Source: Syngnathus acus
Taxonomy: Eukaryota; Chordata; Actinopteri; Syngnathiformes; Syngnathidae
NCBI RefSeq assembly: GCF_901709675.1
Contig: NC_051107.1
Span: 5,582,001-5,646,000, forward strand
Direction of reading: 5' to 3'
DNA length: 64,000 nucleotides
Position numbers and translations under genes: made by a program. The notes under the pieces were generated by a model, which was not told where the DNA came from, did no database searches, and saw nothing but the letters and a program-made list of their open reading frames with translations. This document shows positions 51,001 through 63,800 of the stretch, one piece after another (the first letter of the stretch is position 1; each line of letters opens with the position of its first letter).

Positions 51001-54000
51001 GACAAAAGACGCCATGCAATGGCAAACACTACAAACGACAAAAGACGCCATGCAATGGCAAACACTACAAACGACAAAAGACGCCATGCAATGGCAAACA
51101 CTACAAACGACAAAAGACGCCATGCAATGGCAAACACTACAAACGACAAAAGACGCCATGCAATGGCAAACACTACAAACGACAAAAGACGCCATGCAAT
51201 GGCAAACACTACAAACGACAAAAGACGCCATGCAATGGCAAACACTACACAACACGCCATGCAATGGCAAACACTACAAACGACAAAAGATGCCATGCAA
51301 TGGCAAACACTACAAACGACAAAAGACGCCATGCAATGGCAAACACTACACAACACGCCATGCAATGGCAAACACTACAAACAACAAAAGACGCCATGCA
51401 ATGGCAAACACTACAAACGACAAAAGACGCCATGCAATGGCAAACACTACAAACGACAAAAGACGCCATGCAATGGCAAACAGTACAAACGACAAAAGAC
51501 GCCATGCAATGGCAAACACTACAACCGACAAAAGACGCCATGCAATGGCAAACACTACACAACACGCCATGCAATGGCAAACACTACAAACAACAAAAGA
51601 CGCCATGCAATGGCAAACACTACAAACGACAAAAGACGCCATGCAATGGCAAACACTACAAACGACAAAAGACGCCATGCAATGGCAAACACTACAAACG
51701 ACAAAAGACGCCATGCAATGGCAAACACTACAAACGACAAAAGACGCCATGCAATGGCAAACACTACACAACACGCCATGCAATGGCAAACACTACACAA
51801 CACGCCATGCAATGGCAAACACTACAAACGACAAAAGACGCCATGCAATGGCAAACACTACAAACGACAAAAGACGCCATGCAATGGCAAACACTACAAA
51901 CGACAAAAGACGCCATGCAATGGCAAACACTACAAACGACAAAAGACGCCATGCAATGGCAAACACTACACAACACGCCATGCAATGGCAAACACTACAC
52001 AACACGCCATGCAATGGCAAACACTACAAACGACAAAAGACGCCATGCAATGGCAAACACTACAAACGACAAAAGACGCCATGCAATGGCAAACACTACA
52101 AACGACAAAAGACGCCATGCAATGGCAAACACTACAAACGACAAAAGACGCCATGCAATGGCAAACACTACAAACGACAAAAGACGCCATGCAATGGCAA
52201 ACACTACAAACAACAAAAGACGCCATGCAATGGCAAACACTACAAACGACAAAAGACGCCATGCAATGGCAAACACTACAAACGACAAAAGACGCCATGC
52301 AATGGCAAACACTACAAACGACAAAAGACGCCATGCAATGGCAAACACTACAAACGACAAAAGACGCCATGCAATGGCAAACACTACAAACGACAAAAGA
52401 CGCCATGCAATGGCAAACACTACACAACACGCCATGCAATGGCAAACACTACAAACAACAAAAGACGCCATGCAATGGCAAACACTACAAACGACAAAAG
52501 ACGCCATGCAATGGCAAACACTACACAACACGCCATGCAATGGTAAACACTACAAACAACAAAAGACGCCATGCAATGGCAAACACTACACAACACGCCA
52601 TGCAATGGCAAACACTACAAACGACAAAAGACGCCATGCAATGGCAAACACTACAAACAACAAAAGACGCCATGCAATGGCAAACACTACAAACGACAAA
52701 AGACGCCATGCAATGGCAAACACTACAAAACACGCCATGCAATGGCAAACACTACAAAACACGCCATGCAATGGCAAACACTACAAACGACAAAAGACGC
52801 CATGCAATGGCAAACACTACAAACGACAAAAGACGCCATGCAATGGCAAACACTACACAACACGCCATGCAATGGCAAACACTACAAACAACAAAAGACG
52901 CCATGCAATGGCAAACACTACAAACGACAAGACGCCATGCAATGGCAAACACTACAAACGACAAAAGACGCCATGCAATGGCAAACACTACAAACGACAA
53001 AAGACGCCATGCAATGGCAAACACTACAAACGACAAAAGACGCCATGCAATGGCAAACACTACAAACGACAAAAGACGCCATGCAATGGCAAACACTACA
53101 AACGACAAAAGACGCCATGCAATGGCAAACACTACAAACGACAAAAGACGCCATGCAATGGCAAACACTACAAACGACAAAAGACGCCATGCAATGGCAA
53201 ACACTACAAACGACAAAAGACGCCATGCAATGGCAAACACTACAAACGACAAAAGACGCCATGCAATGGCAAACACTACAAACGACAAAAGACGCCATGC
53301 AATGGCAAACACTACAAACGACAAAAGACGCCATGCAATGGCAAACACTACACAACACGCCATGCAATGGCAAACACTACAAACGACAAAAGATGCCATG
53401 CAATGGCAAACACTACAAACGACAAAAGACGCCATGCAATGGCAAACACTACACAACACGCCATGCAATGGCAAACACTACAAACAACAAAAGACGCCAT
53501 GCAATGGCAAACACTACAAACGACAAAAGACGCCATGCAATGGCAAACACTACAAACGACAAAAGACGCCATGCAATGGCAAACAGTACAAACGACAAAA
53601 GACGCCATGCAATGGCAAACACTACAACCGACAAAAGACGCCATGCAATGGCAAACACTACACAACACGCCATGCAATGGCAAACACTACAAACAACAAA
53701 AGACGCCATGCAATGGCAAACACTACAAACGACAAAAGACGCCATGCAATGGCAAACACTACAAACGACAAAAGACGCCATGCAATGGCAAACACTACAA
53801 ACGACAAAAGACGCCATGCAATGGCAAACACTACAAACGACAAAAGACGCCATGCAATGGCAAACACTACACAACACGCCATGCAATGGCAAACACTACA
53901 CAACACGCCATGCAATGGCAAACACTACAAACGACAAAAGACGCCATGCAATGGCAAACACTACAAACGACAAAAGACGCCATGCAATGGCAAACACTAC

Positions 54001-57000
54001 AAACGACAAAAGACGCCATGCAATGGCAAACACTACAAACGACAAAAGACGCCATGCAATGGCAAACACTACAAACGACAAAAGACGCCATGCAATGGCA
54101 AACACTACAAACGACAAAAGACGCCATGCAATGGCAAACACTACAAACGACAAAAGACGCCATGCAATGGCAAACACTACACAACACGCCATGCAATGGC
54201 AAACACTACAAACAACAAAAGACGCCATGCAATGGCAAACACTACAAACGACAAAAGACGCCATGCAATGGCAAACACTACACAACACGCCATGCAATGG
54301 CAAACACTACAAACAACAAAAGACGCCATGCAATGGCAAACACTACACAACACGCCATGCAATGGCAAACACTACAAACGACAAAAGACGCCATGCAATG
54401 GCAAACACTACAAACAACAAAAGACGCCATGCAATGGCAAACACTACAAACGACAAAAGACGCCATGCAATGGCAAACACTACAAAACACGCCATGCAAT
54501 GGCAAACACTACAAAACACGCCATGCAATGGCAAACACTACAAACGACAAAAGACGCCATGCAATGGCAAACACTACAAACGACAAAAGACGCCATGCAA
54601 TGGCAAACACTACACAACACGCCATGCAATGGCAAACACTACAAACAACAAAAGACGCCATGCAATGGCAAACACTACAAACGACAAGACGCCATGCAAT
54701 GGCAAACACTACAAACGACAAAAGACGCCATGCAATGGCAAACACTACAAACGACAAAAGACGCCATGCAATGGCAAACACTACAAACGACAAAAGACGC
54801 CATGCAATGGCAAACACTACAAACGACAAAAGACGCCATGCAATGGCAAACACTACAAACGACAAAAGACGCCATGCAATGGCAAACACTACAAACGACA
54901 AAAGACGCCATGCAATGGCAAACACTACAAACGACAAAAGACGCCATGCAATGGCAAACACTACAAACGACAAAAGACGCCATGCAATGGCAAACACTAC
55001 AAACGACAAAAGACGCCATGCAATGGCAAACACTACAAACGACAAAAGACGCCATGCAATGGCAAACACTACAAACGACAAAAGACGCCATGCAATGGCA
55101 AACACTACAAACGACAAAAGACGCCATGCAATGGCAAACACTACAAACGACAAAAGACGCCATGCAATGGCAAACACTACAAACGACAAAAGACGCCATG
55201 CAATGGCAAACACTACAAACGACAAAAGACGCCATGCAATGGCAAACACTACACAACACGCCATGCAATGGCAAACACTACAAACAACAAAAGACGCCAT
55301 GCAATGGCAAACACTACAAACGACAAAAGACGCCATGCAATGGCAAACACTACACAACACGCCATGCAATGGTAAACACTACAAACAACAAAAGACGCCA
55401 TGCAATGGCAAACACTACACAACACGCCATGCAATGGCAAACACTACAAACGACAAAAGACGCCATGCAATGGCAAACACTACAAACAACAAAAGACGCC
55501 ATGCAATGGCAAACACTACAAACGACAAAAGACGCCATGCAATGGCAAACACTACAAAACACGCCATGCAATGGCAAACACTACAAAACACGCCATGCAA
55601 TGGCAAACACTACAAACGACAAAAGACGCCATGCAATGGCAAACACTACAAACGACAAAAGACGCCATGCAATGGCAAACACTACACAACACGCCATGCA
55701 ATGGCAAACACTACAAACAACAAAAGACGCCATGCAATGGCAAACACTACAAACGACGCCATACAATGGCAAACAGTACAAACAAAACACGCCATACAAT
55801 GGCAAACAGTACAAACAATACACGCCATACAATGGCAAACAGTACACGCCATACAATGGCAAACAGTACAAACGACAAAAGACGCCATACAATGGCAAAC
55901 ACTACAAACGACAAAAGACGCCATGCAATGGCAAACACTACACAACACGCCATGCAATGGCAAACACTACAAAAAACAAAAGACGCCATGCAATGGCAAA
56001 CACTACAAACGACAAAAGACGCCATACAATGGCAAACAGTACAAACAAAACACGCCATACAATGGCAAACAGTACAAACAATACACGCCATACAATGGCA
56101 AACAGTACACGCCATACAATGGCAAACAGTACAAACGACAAAAGACGCCATACAATGGCAAACACTACAAACGACAAAAGACGCCATGCAATGGCAAACA
56201 CTACACAACACGCCATGCAATGGCAAACACTACAAACGACAAAAGATGCCATGCAATGGCAAACACTACAAACGACAAAAGACGCCATGCAATGGCAAAC
56301 ACTACACAACACGCCATGCAATGGCAAACACTACAAACGACAAAAGACGCCATGCAATGGCAAACACTACAAACGACAAAAGACGCCAGGCAATGGCAAA
56401 CACTACAAACGACAAAAGACGCCATACAATGGCAAACAGTACAAACAAAACACGCCATACAATGGCAAACAGTACAAACAATACACGCCATACAATGGCA
56501 AACAGTACACGCCATACAATGGCAAACAGTACAAACGACAAAAGACGCCATACAATGGCAAACACTACAAACGACAAAAGACGCCATGCAATGGCAAACA
56601 CTACAAACGACAAAAGACGCCATGCAATGGCAAACACTACACAACACGCCATGCAATGGCAAACACTACAAACAACAAAAGACGCCATGCAATGGCAAAC
56701 ACTACAAACGACAAAAGACGCCATGCAATGGCAAACACTACAAACGACAAAAGACGCCATGCAATGGCAAACAGTACAAACGACAAAAGACGCCATGCAA
56801 TGGCAAACACTACAAACGACAAAAGACGCCATGCAATGGCAAACACTACACAACACGCCATGCAATGGCAAACACTACAAACAACAAAAGACGCCATGCA
56901 ATGGCAAACACTACAAACGACAAAAGACGCCATGCAATGGCAAACACTACAAACGACAAAAGACGCCATGCAATGGCAAACACTACAAACGACAAAAGAC

Positions 57001-59822
57001 GCCATGCAATGGCAAACACTACAAACGACAAAAGACGCCATGCAATGGCAAACACTACAAACGACAAAAGACGCCATGCAATGGCAAACACTACAAACGA
57101 CAAAAGACGCCATGCAATGGCAAACACTACACAACACGCCATGCAATGGCAAACACTACAAACAACAAAAGACGCCATGCAATGGCAAACACTACAAACG
57201 ACAAAAGACGCCATGCAATGGCAAACACTACACAACACGCCATGCAATGGCAAACACTACAAACAACAAAAGACGCCATGCAATGGCAAACACTACACAA
57301 CACGCCATGCAATGGCAAACACTACAAACGACAAAAGACGCCATGCAATGGCAAACACTACAAACAACAAAAGACGCCATGCAATGGCAAACACTACAAA
57401 CGACAAAAGACGCCATGCAATGGCAAACACTACAAAACACGCCATGCAATGGCAAACACTACAAAACACGCCATGCAATGGCAAACACTACAAACGACAA
57501 AAGACGCCATGCAATGGCAAACACTACAAACGACAAAAGACGCCATGCAATGGCAAACACTACACAACACGCCATGCAATGGCAAACACTACAAACAACA
57601 AAAGACGCCATGCAATGGCAAACACTACAAACGACAAGACGCCATGCAATGGCAAACACTACAAACGACAAAAGACGCCATGCAATGGCAAACACTACAA
57701 ACGACAAAAGACGCCATGCAATGGCAAACACTACAAACGACAAAAGACGCCATGCAATGGCAAACACTACAAACGACAAAAGACGCCATGCAATGGCAAA
57801 CACTACAAACGACAAAAGACGCCATGCAATGGCAAACACTACAAACGACAAAAGACGCCATGCAATGGCAAACACTACAAACGACAAAAGACGCCATGCA
57901 ATGGCAAACACTACAAACGACAAAAGACGCCATGCAATGGCAAACACTACAAACGACAAAAGACGCCATGCAATGGCAAACACTACAAACGACAAAAGAC
58001 GCCATGCAATGGCAAACACTACAAAAGACGCCATGCAATGGCAAACACTACACAACACGCCATGCAATGGCAAACACTACAAACGACAAAAGACGCCATG
58101 CAATGGCAAACACTACACAACACGCCATGCAATGGCAAACACTACAAACAACAAAAGACGCCATGCAATGGCAAACACTACAAACGACAAAAGACGCCAT
58201 GCAATGGCAAACACTACAAACGACAAAAGACGCCATGCAATGGCAAACACTACAAACGACAAAAGACGCCATGCAATGGCAAACACTACAAACGACAAAA
58301 GACGCCATGCAATGGCAAACACTACAAACGACGCCATGCAATGGCAAACACTACAAACGACAAAAGACGCCATGCAATGGCAAACACTACACAACACGCC
58401 ATGCAATGGCAAACACTACAAACAACAAAAGACGCCATGCAATGGCAAACACTACAAACGACAAAAGACGCCATGCAATGGCAAACACTACAAACGACAA
58501 AAGACGCCATGCAATGGCAAACACTACAAACGACAAAAGACGCCATGCAATGGCAAACACTACAAACGACAAAAGACGCCATGCAATGGCAAACACTACA
58601 CAACACGCCATGCAATGGCAAACACTACAAACGACAAAAGACGCCATGCAATGGCAAACACTACAAACGACAAAACACGCCATGCAATGGCAAACACTAC
58701 AAAACACGCCATGCAATGGCAAACACTACAAAACACGCCATGCAATGGCAAACACTACAAACGACAAAAGACGCCATGCAATGGCAAACACTACAAACGA
58801 CAAAAGACGCCATGCAATGGCAAACACTACAAACGACAAAAGACGCCATGCAATGGCAAACACTACAAACGACGCCATGCAATGGCAAACACTACAAACG
58901 ACAAAAGACGCCATGCAATGGCAAACACTACACAACACGCCATGCAATGGCAAACACTACAAACAACAAAAGACGCCATGCAATGGCAAACACTACAAAC
59001 GACAAAAGACGCCATGCAATGGCAAACACTACAAACGACAAAAGACGCCATGCAATGGCAAACACTACAAACGACAAAAGACGCCATGCAATGGCAAACA
59101 CTACAAACGACAAAAGACGCCATGCAATGGCAAACACTACACAACACGCCATGCAATGGCAAACACTACAAACAACAAAAGACGCCATGCAATGGCAAAC
59201 ACTACAAACGACAAAAGACGCCATGCAATGGCAAACACTACAAACGACAAAAGACGCCATGCAATGGCAAACACTACAAACGACAAAAGACGCCATGCAA
59301 TGGCAAACACTACAAACGACAAAAGACGCCATGCAATGGCAAACACTACACAACACGCCATGCAATGGCAAACACTACAAACGACAAAAGACGCCATGCA
59401 ATGGCAAACACTACAAACGACAAAACACGCCATGCAATGGCAAACACTACAAAACACGCCATGCAATGGCAAACACTACAAAACACGCCATGCAATGGCA
59501 AACACTACAAACGACAAAAGACGCCATGCAATGGCAAACACTACAAACGACAAAAGACGCCATGCAATGGCAAACACTACAAAACACGCCATGCAATGGC
59601 AAACACTACAAACAAAACACACCATACAATGGCAAACACTACATACAATAGCAAACACTACAATACATACAATACAAACACTACAATACATACAATACAA
59701 ACAATACCATACAGTCCAATACCATACCATACAAACACCATACCATACAAACACCATACCATACAAACACCATACCATACAATGCAATACACCATACAAT
59801 ACAAACACTACAATACAACATT
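45084..59822 (-). repeat. 36/29-bp satellite array, right arm, with higher-order repeat structure
   Basis: About 14.7 kb and roughly 420 units of the same satellite in reverse orientation. Higher-order structure: a private variant (GGTAAAC in place of GGCAAAC) recurs at 46,583, 48,686, 50,443, 52,546 and 55,375, giving steps of 2,103, 1,757, 2,103 and 2,829 bp; homologous but unmutated positions at about 54,303 and 57,253 complete a 2,103 + 1,757 = 3,860-bp composite repeat. Blocks of the CATACAATGG variant mark 45,100-45,760 and 55,750-56,560. The left arm has the GGTAAAC variant only twice (41,078 and 42,149). Confidence 0.95.
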
Positions 59823-61436
59823 GGTTGATTGATAGAACTTTATTCCACAACAGGGAAATTTACTTGTCACAGCAGCGTACGAGAGTGCAAGAATACAAGG
59901 GACAAGTGGCAAATGTAAAAATGGATAAATAAGAGCCCCCTAGTGGCCTTGCCCCAGGCAGTTGCCTGGTCTGGTAAAGCACAGCTCTGCGTCAGGGAGT
60001 TCGATGGTGTGACTTCTCACCGGCGTCACCCTGCTCACTGGATTCATACAAAAAAAACTTGAAAAGTACAAATGGTGCAATTGGTAAAAGTGATTACAGT
60101 CAGCTGAAACTTTACACCAACGGGCCTGATTTGGGACTACTCTTCCTCAGCATCCTCAACATCACAGATTGCTCAGGAGCCTCCTGCTTGCTTTGTATAG
60201 AAGGGTGCTGGCTGGGAGGCCTTTATGAGCGCTACAAAAGACAAACACAAATTATTGCAACACTTGTAGACATTGAGTAGAGTGGCAATGGCATGATATT
60301 TTTGCAACCATTATACATATCAACTACAGTTTTATACTTAAAATATGTATACAATTATCAGTATATTGTAATGAGTTATAATAATGACAAAAGTATCCAA
60401 ATTATAATATTTTGATTTTATCATCCATCAACTCACTCAGAAATGGCGGCATGAATCGAGCAGTCGTCCAAAACGGGAGAAAATCACGCTCGCAAATGTT
60501 TGTTGCGTAACGGAACCCTCGCCATCTTGGAATAGATTTGAACATGACGTAACCGATTCGTCACATTCGTCACGTTTGCATAACACGGAAATAGCACACT
60601 ATATGTAATGCAACATTGTTAATTTGACGAAACAAAACGCCAAAGAGATTTGAAATACTGTCGCGGCAAAACTACAGTCGCGGTGGCTGTGACGTGTGAA
60701 AATATTGCATCGAACAAACAAGGCGTCCGTCGTCAGAAACGGCAATGAACGACAAACATTTGATAGCATACTAGCTTACCCGAGAAACCGCCACACGGTC
60801 GGTGGCGCCTTGAATCCTGCAACAAACAAGGCGTCCGTCGTGAGAAACGCCAATGAATGACAAACATTTGATAGCATACTAGCTTACCCGAGAAACCGCC
60901 ACACGGTCGGTGGCGCCTTGAATCCTGCAACAAACAAACAAACAAGGCGTCCGTCGTGAGAAACGCCAATGAATGACAAACATTTGATAGCATACTAGCT
61001 TACCCGAGAAACCGCCACACGGTCGGTGGCGCCTTGAATCCTGCAACAAACAAGGCGTCCGTCGTGAGAAACGCCAATGAATGACAAACATTTACTAGCA
61101 TGGTAGCTTAGCTGAGAAACCGCCCGCGCGCGCCTGTATTTGACAACTTCCCTTGAGCACACTCATGACGTCACATCCGCAAATTCAAATCTTCCTCGTC
61201 CAATGGCGCTTCGCACACTCGCGTACCACGTGACAGGCCACTTCATTAGGGAAAAATCATGGCCAAAGTGAAACGTCACACACCCGCCCTCACCTCCCGA
61301 TTGGCTGTTTGATCTGTGACGTTACTCGGACACCCCATTGCGTGCGCCACCATTTTAATAGGCCCTCACCTCGTGATTGGCTGGTTTCTTTGTGACGTCG
61401 GTAATGGACACTTCATTAGGAACAATGCCATATTCT
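59823..61436 (-). repeat. Right-arm copy of the outer palindrome segment
   Basis: Inverted copy of about 37,771-39,400. It carries the same polyadenylation signal (AATAAA on the minus strand, 59839-59844), CTCF-like core (59,933-59,947), exon-like blocks, 108/116-bp tandem (about 60,713-61,116) and CRE (61166-61173). The donor after the 106-bp exon-like block is destroyed by the 6-bp deletion at 60,125. A 10-bp deletion lies near 61,360. Confidence 0.93.
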
Positions 61437-61880
61437 CATTTCTACATTTTTCAACCGATTCAACCCATTCCAACTTTCAACTGTTCATTATTTTTCTACC
61501 TATTCCACAACTTCCCAAAAACTTCACATCTTTTATTTTGAAATTCACACCCAATTCCTTTTTCCCTTCTCATTTCTACATTTTTCAACCCATTCAACCC
61601 ATTCCAACTTTCAACTGTTCATCATTTTTCTACCTATTCCACAACTTACCAAAAACTTCACATCTTTTATTTTGAAATTCACACCCAATTCCTTTTCCCT
61701 TTCTCATTTCTACATTTTTCAACCGATTCAACCCATTCCAACTTTCAACTGTTCATCATTTTCTACCTATTCCACAACTTCCCACTTACCAAAAACTTCA
61801 CATCTTTTATTTTGAAATTCACACCCAATTCTCCAATATTTCCTTTCTCATTTCTACATTTTTCAACCGATTCAACTCGT
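61437..61880. repeat. 134-bp minisatellite, right arm, about 3 copies
   Basis: Inverted copies of the left minisatellite: CATTCCAACTTTCAACTG recurs at about 61,467, 61,600 and 61,735, followed by a degenerate unit that fades out near 61,880. Fewer copies than the left arm. Confidence 0.92.
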
Positions 61881-62107
61881 TTCAACATCATTCTGCAACA
61901 TTCCTTAAATATTTATTCAACTTCTTCACCTTCACACGCAATTTCTTCAGGAATTGCAAATTCTAGTTTATTTACATCTTTCATAGCAAATGGTGAAACC
62001 AGTAAACTTTGTAGCAAAGAAAAGCAACACGCAATCTGCTTACAAGTGAAAAATGAAGCAGGAACAAAAGAATGCAAATGTGCGCTTCAAATGTTTCAAA
62101 AATAGCT
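61881..62107. other. Spacer between the palindrome and the ssbp1 3' end
   Basis: AT-rich unique sequence with TTTATT (a possible minus-strand AATAAA) near 61,912 and 61,968. No gene. Confidence 0.5.
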
Positions 62108-62113
62108 TTTAAT
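62108..62113 (-). terminator. ssbp1: Likely ssbp1 polyadenylation signal
   Basis: TTTAAT on the plus strand is ATTAAA on the gene strand, about 280 bp after the stop codon. The canonical AATAAA at about 61,968 (minus) is an alternative. Confidence 0.4.
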
Positions 62114-62390
62114 CCTACCACATACAGGTCTCTTAACAAAGCAGGATGGATTATTGTCAGTTTCTTTCTATATTACAAGGACACCTGTTACACAAACGAT
62201 ACTACAAAAACAAGAATACAACAGTTTTCTCTTCGAGAACTGACTGGATGACTTTTGGCACCAATCGAGTGCGGTACAGTCCAACACCTTTGTGTCATGA
62301 AAACAGTCACTGCGTTGTCTGCGTTTTTTCAGGACAAACTCTAACGCAAAAAAAAAAGGAGGAAAAACAGTGTGTTGAAACACCAGGCCT

Positions 62391-63480
62391 TCATGTTCTG
62401 TCGCGAACATTGTCGCTCAGGAAAATGATGTTGTCTGAGAAAACAAAAGGCAACTTTTTAGCCAAGTATGCAAGATGGGCTTTCGCTGGCGGTTTTCCAA
62501 ACCTGCGATGATGGTCGTGGCCTGGCGTCTCACTTGGTTCTTGTCCACATACTCGCCGTAATCCAGCTTCCCTTCCACAAGAATCCTGGCCCTAGGAGAT
62601 GCAATTTGTGGAGTAAATGGCGGTTTAGATTAGTTGTCACTACAAAGCACTTGTCCATACCCTTTTTTGATGTACTGGTAGGCTACATCCCTTAAACCAG
62701 GTTTGAAGACGGACACTCTGTGCCACGTCGTCTTTTGGCTGATGTCGCCTGGAGTGTCAAAACAAAACCAGAATGAAAATGTGTCTGTATTTTACAGGAA
62801 ATATAACAAATTTGCGGACTATACTTCATATGAAATATTTTAAAGATTTACTCGTTTTCTGCATTCAAGTGGAGGGATATTTAGCATGTGTAGCAGCACC
62901 CTCTAGTGGCCATTTGGAGCAAGTCACGCTAGTCTGATACCATGTGCGACGTCAAGTAACTGCACTGGTTACCTGATGGGCTGGTCTCGCCATCCCCTGA
63001 ACGCCACATTTCGTTGGTGGCCATGGAGAAGATGGTGACGGGGTTGCGGCCCTCCACTTGTCTCATCACAGGCTCCTGGCCCACTCGGCCCAGTAGTTGG
63101 ACACGATTGATTGCTACCAAAGAAATAGTGGAATCAGGTTCAAGAGTGACAGAAACATTTCCGATTCAAACAGAAATGAAAGAATGACTTCTACTCACAT
63201 CTCTCCAAAATGAGGCTGGAGTCCGTGGTGTTGTTTCTAATCAGCTGCCTGAACACCTGAAAACCGTTTCAGAAGATCAGATCAGCGCTTTTTAATTTAA
63301 AACATTACAAATGCAATTAATTGATGTGTGTGCAATATCCAATTGCTACTTTTGCATGAATTTCTTCAAATTTGTCCAGTCCACATTTTAAACACACTTT
63401 GAATACCCTGTACACAATTTTTCTCAGGGCGGTTGTGTTTGCTGTCCTACCTGTGTTGAAGATCTCCTGAACATGTTCAT
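62391..63480 (-). CDS. ssbp1: ssbp1, mitochondrial single-stranded DNA-binding protein
   Basis: Minus-strand exons in transcript order: 63480-63451, 63256-63199, 63113-62973, 62748-62661, 62591-62503, 62434-62391 (TGA at 62393-62391). Phases agree and give 149 residues, against 148 in human. The Arg-rich N-terminus [19 protein letters not shown] looks like a mitochondrial targeting peptide. The OB fold follows: [90 protein letters not shown]. The start may be the second ATG (63474; MFRRSS, as in human MFRR). The protein binds single-stranded mtDNA as a tetramer and stimulates the Twinkle helicase and DNA polymerase gamma. The gene converges on tbc1d30 across the palindrome. Confidence 0.96.
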
Positions 63481-63505
63481 GATGTTTCACTTTTAGATGT
63501 TAAAC
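63451..63505 (-). other. ssbp1: ssbp1 exon 2 with the start codon
   Basis: Acceptor TTTGCAG on the minus strand puts the exon start at 63505; 25 bases of 5' UTR precede the first ATG (63480). Donor CAG/GTAGGA after 63451. Confidence 0.7.
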
Positions 63506-63738
63506 CTGCAAACAGAAAATGTGTAAGATTAATATTCCAACGAGAAGCCCGCCCACAATGAAAGCAGGTCGTACTGTACGAGGTACCCGTAGTCTACCAC
63601 CATTGAATGAAAACCATATATTTAACTATCGCATTTTAAAACCCTACTAGTAATGCGGGTTATTTTCTTCAAATAAACACAAAGTTGTGTAGAACACAAG
63701 ATGTGTAGAAAAACGACTAGTCTAAGTTCGAAACTTAC

Positions 63739-63800
63739 CGAGGTAACCACGCACTTCCGAGTCCGTCAGCGAAAAGGTTCCCCCGACCGAAAAGGTGGCA
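63739..63800 (-). promoter_or_regulatory. ssbp1: ssbp1 non-coding first exon and promoter with an ETS/GABP site
   Basis: On the minus strand ...TTACCTCG/GTAAGTTTCG gives a strong donor after 63739, so a non-coding exon 1 ends there. Just upstream TCGGAAGTGC (about 63752-63761) matches an ETS/GABPA (NRF-2) site, typical of nuclear genes for mitochondrial proteins. The upper limit is approximate. Confidence 0.55.

Larger units (their letters stand above)
36990..61880. repeat. Giant imperfect palindrome (foldback) with satellite core, about 25 kb
   Basis: The sequence from about 37,020 to 44,571 recurs in reverse complement from 44,573 to about 61,870. The outer 2 kb of the arms align one to one by eye (left x matches right about 99,219 minus x), with two clear indels: 6 bp (TGAAAG at about 39,089 absent near 60,125) and 10 bp (present at about 37,845-37,855, absent near 61,360). 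Left arm about 7.6 kb, right arm about 17.3 kb; the excess is extra satellite copies on the right. It lies in the convergent intergenic space of tbc1d30 and ssbp1. No transposase or reverse transcriptase frame is present. It could be a foldback-type non-autonomous transposon, an inverted duplication of a satellite locus, or partly an assembly artefact. Confidence 0.9.

Noticed and set aside
39590-59822. CRISPR-like array (36-bp regularly spaced repeat)
   Set aside because: The repeats are head-to-tail with no unique spacers, no cas genes are near, and the window is vertebrate nuclear DNA.
39287-59932. Giant repeat proteins of 1,500-4,900 residues on either strand
   Set aside because: They exist only because the satellite unit lacks stop codons. 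They have no start context, splice structure or known domain, and indel-length units switch reading register freely.
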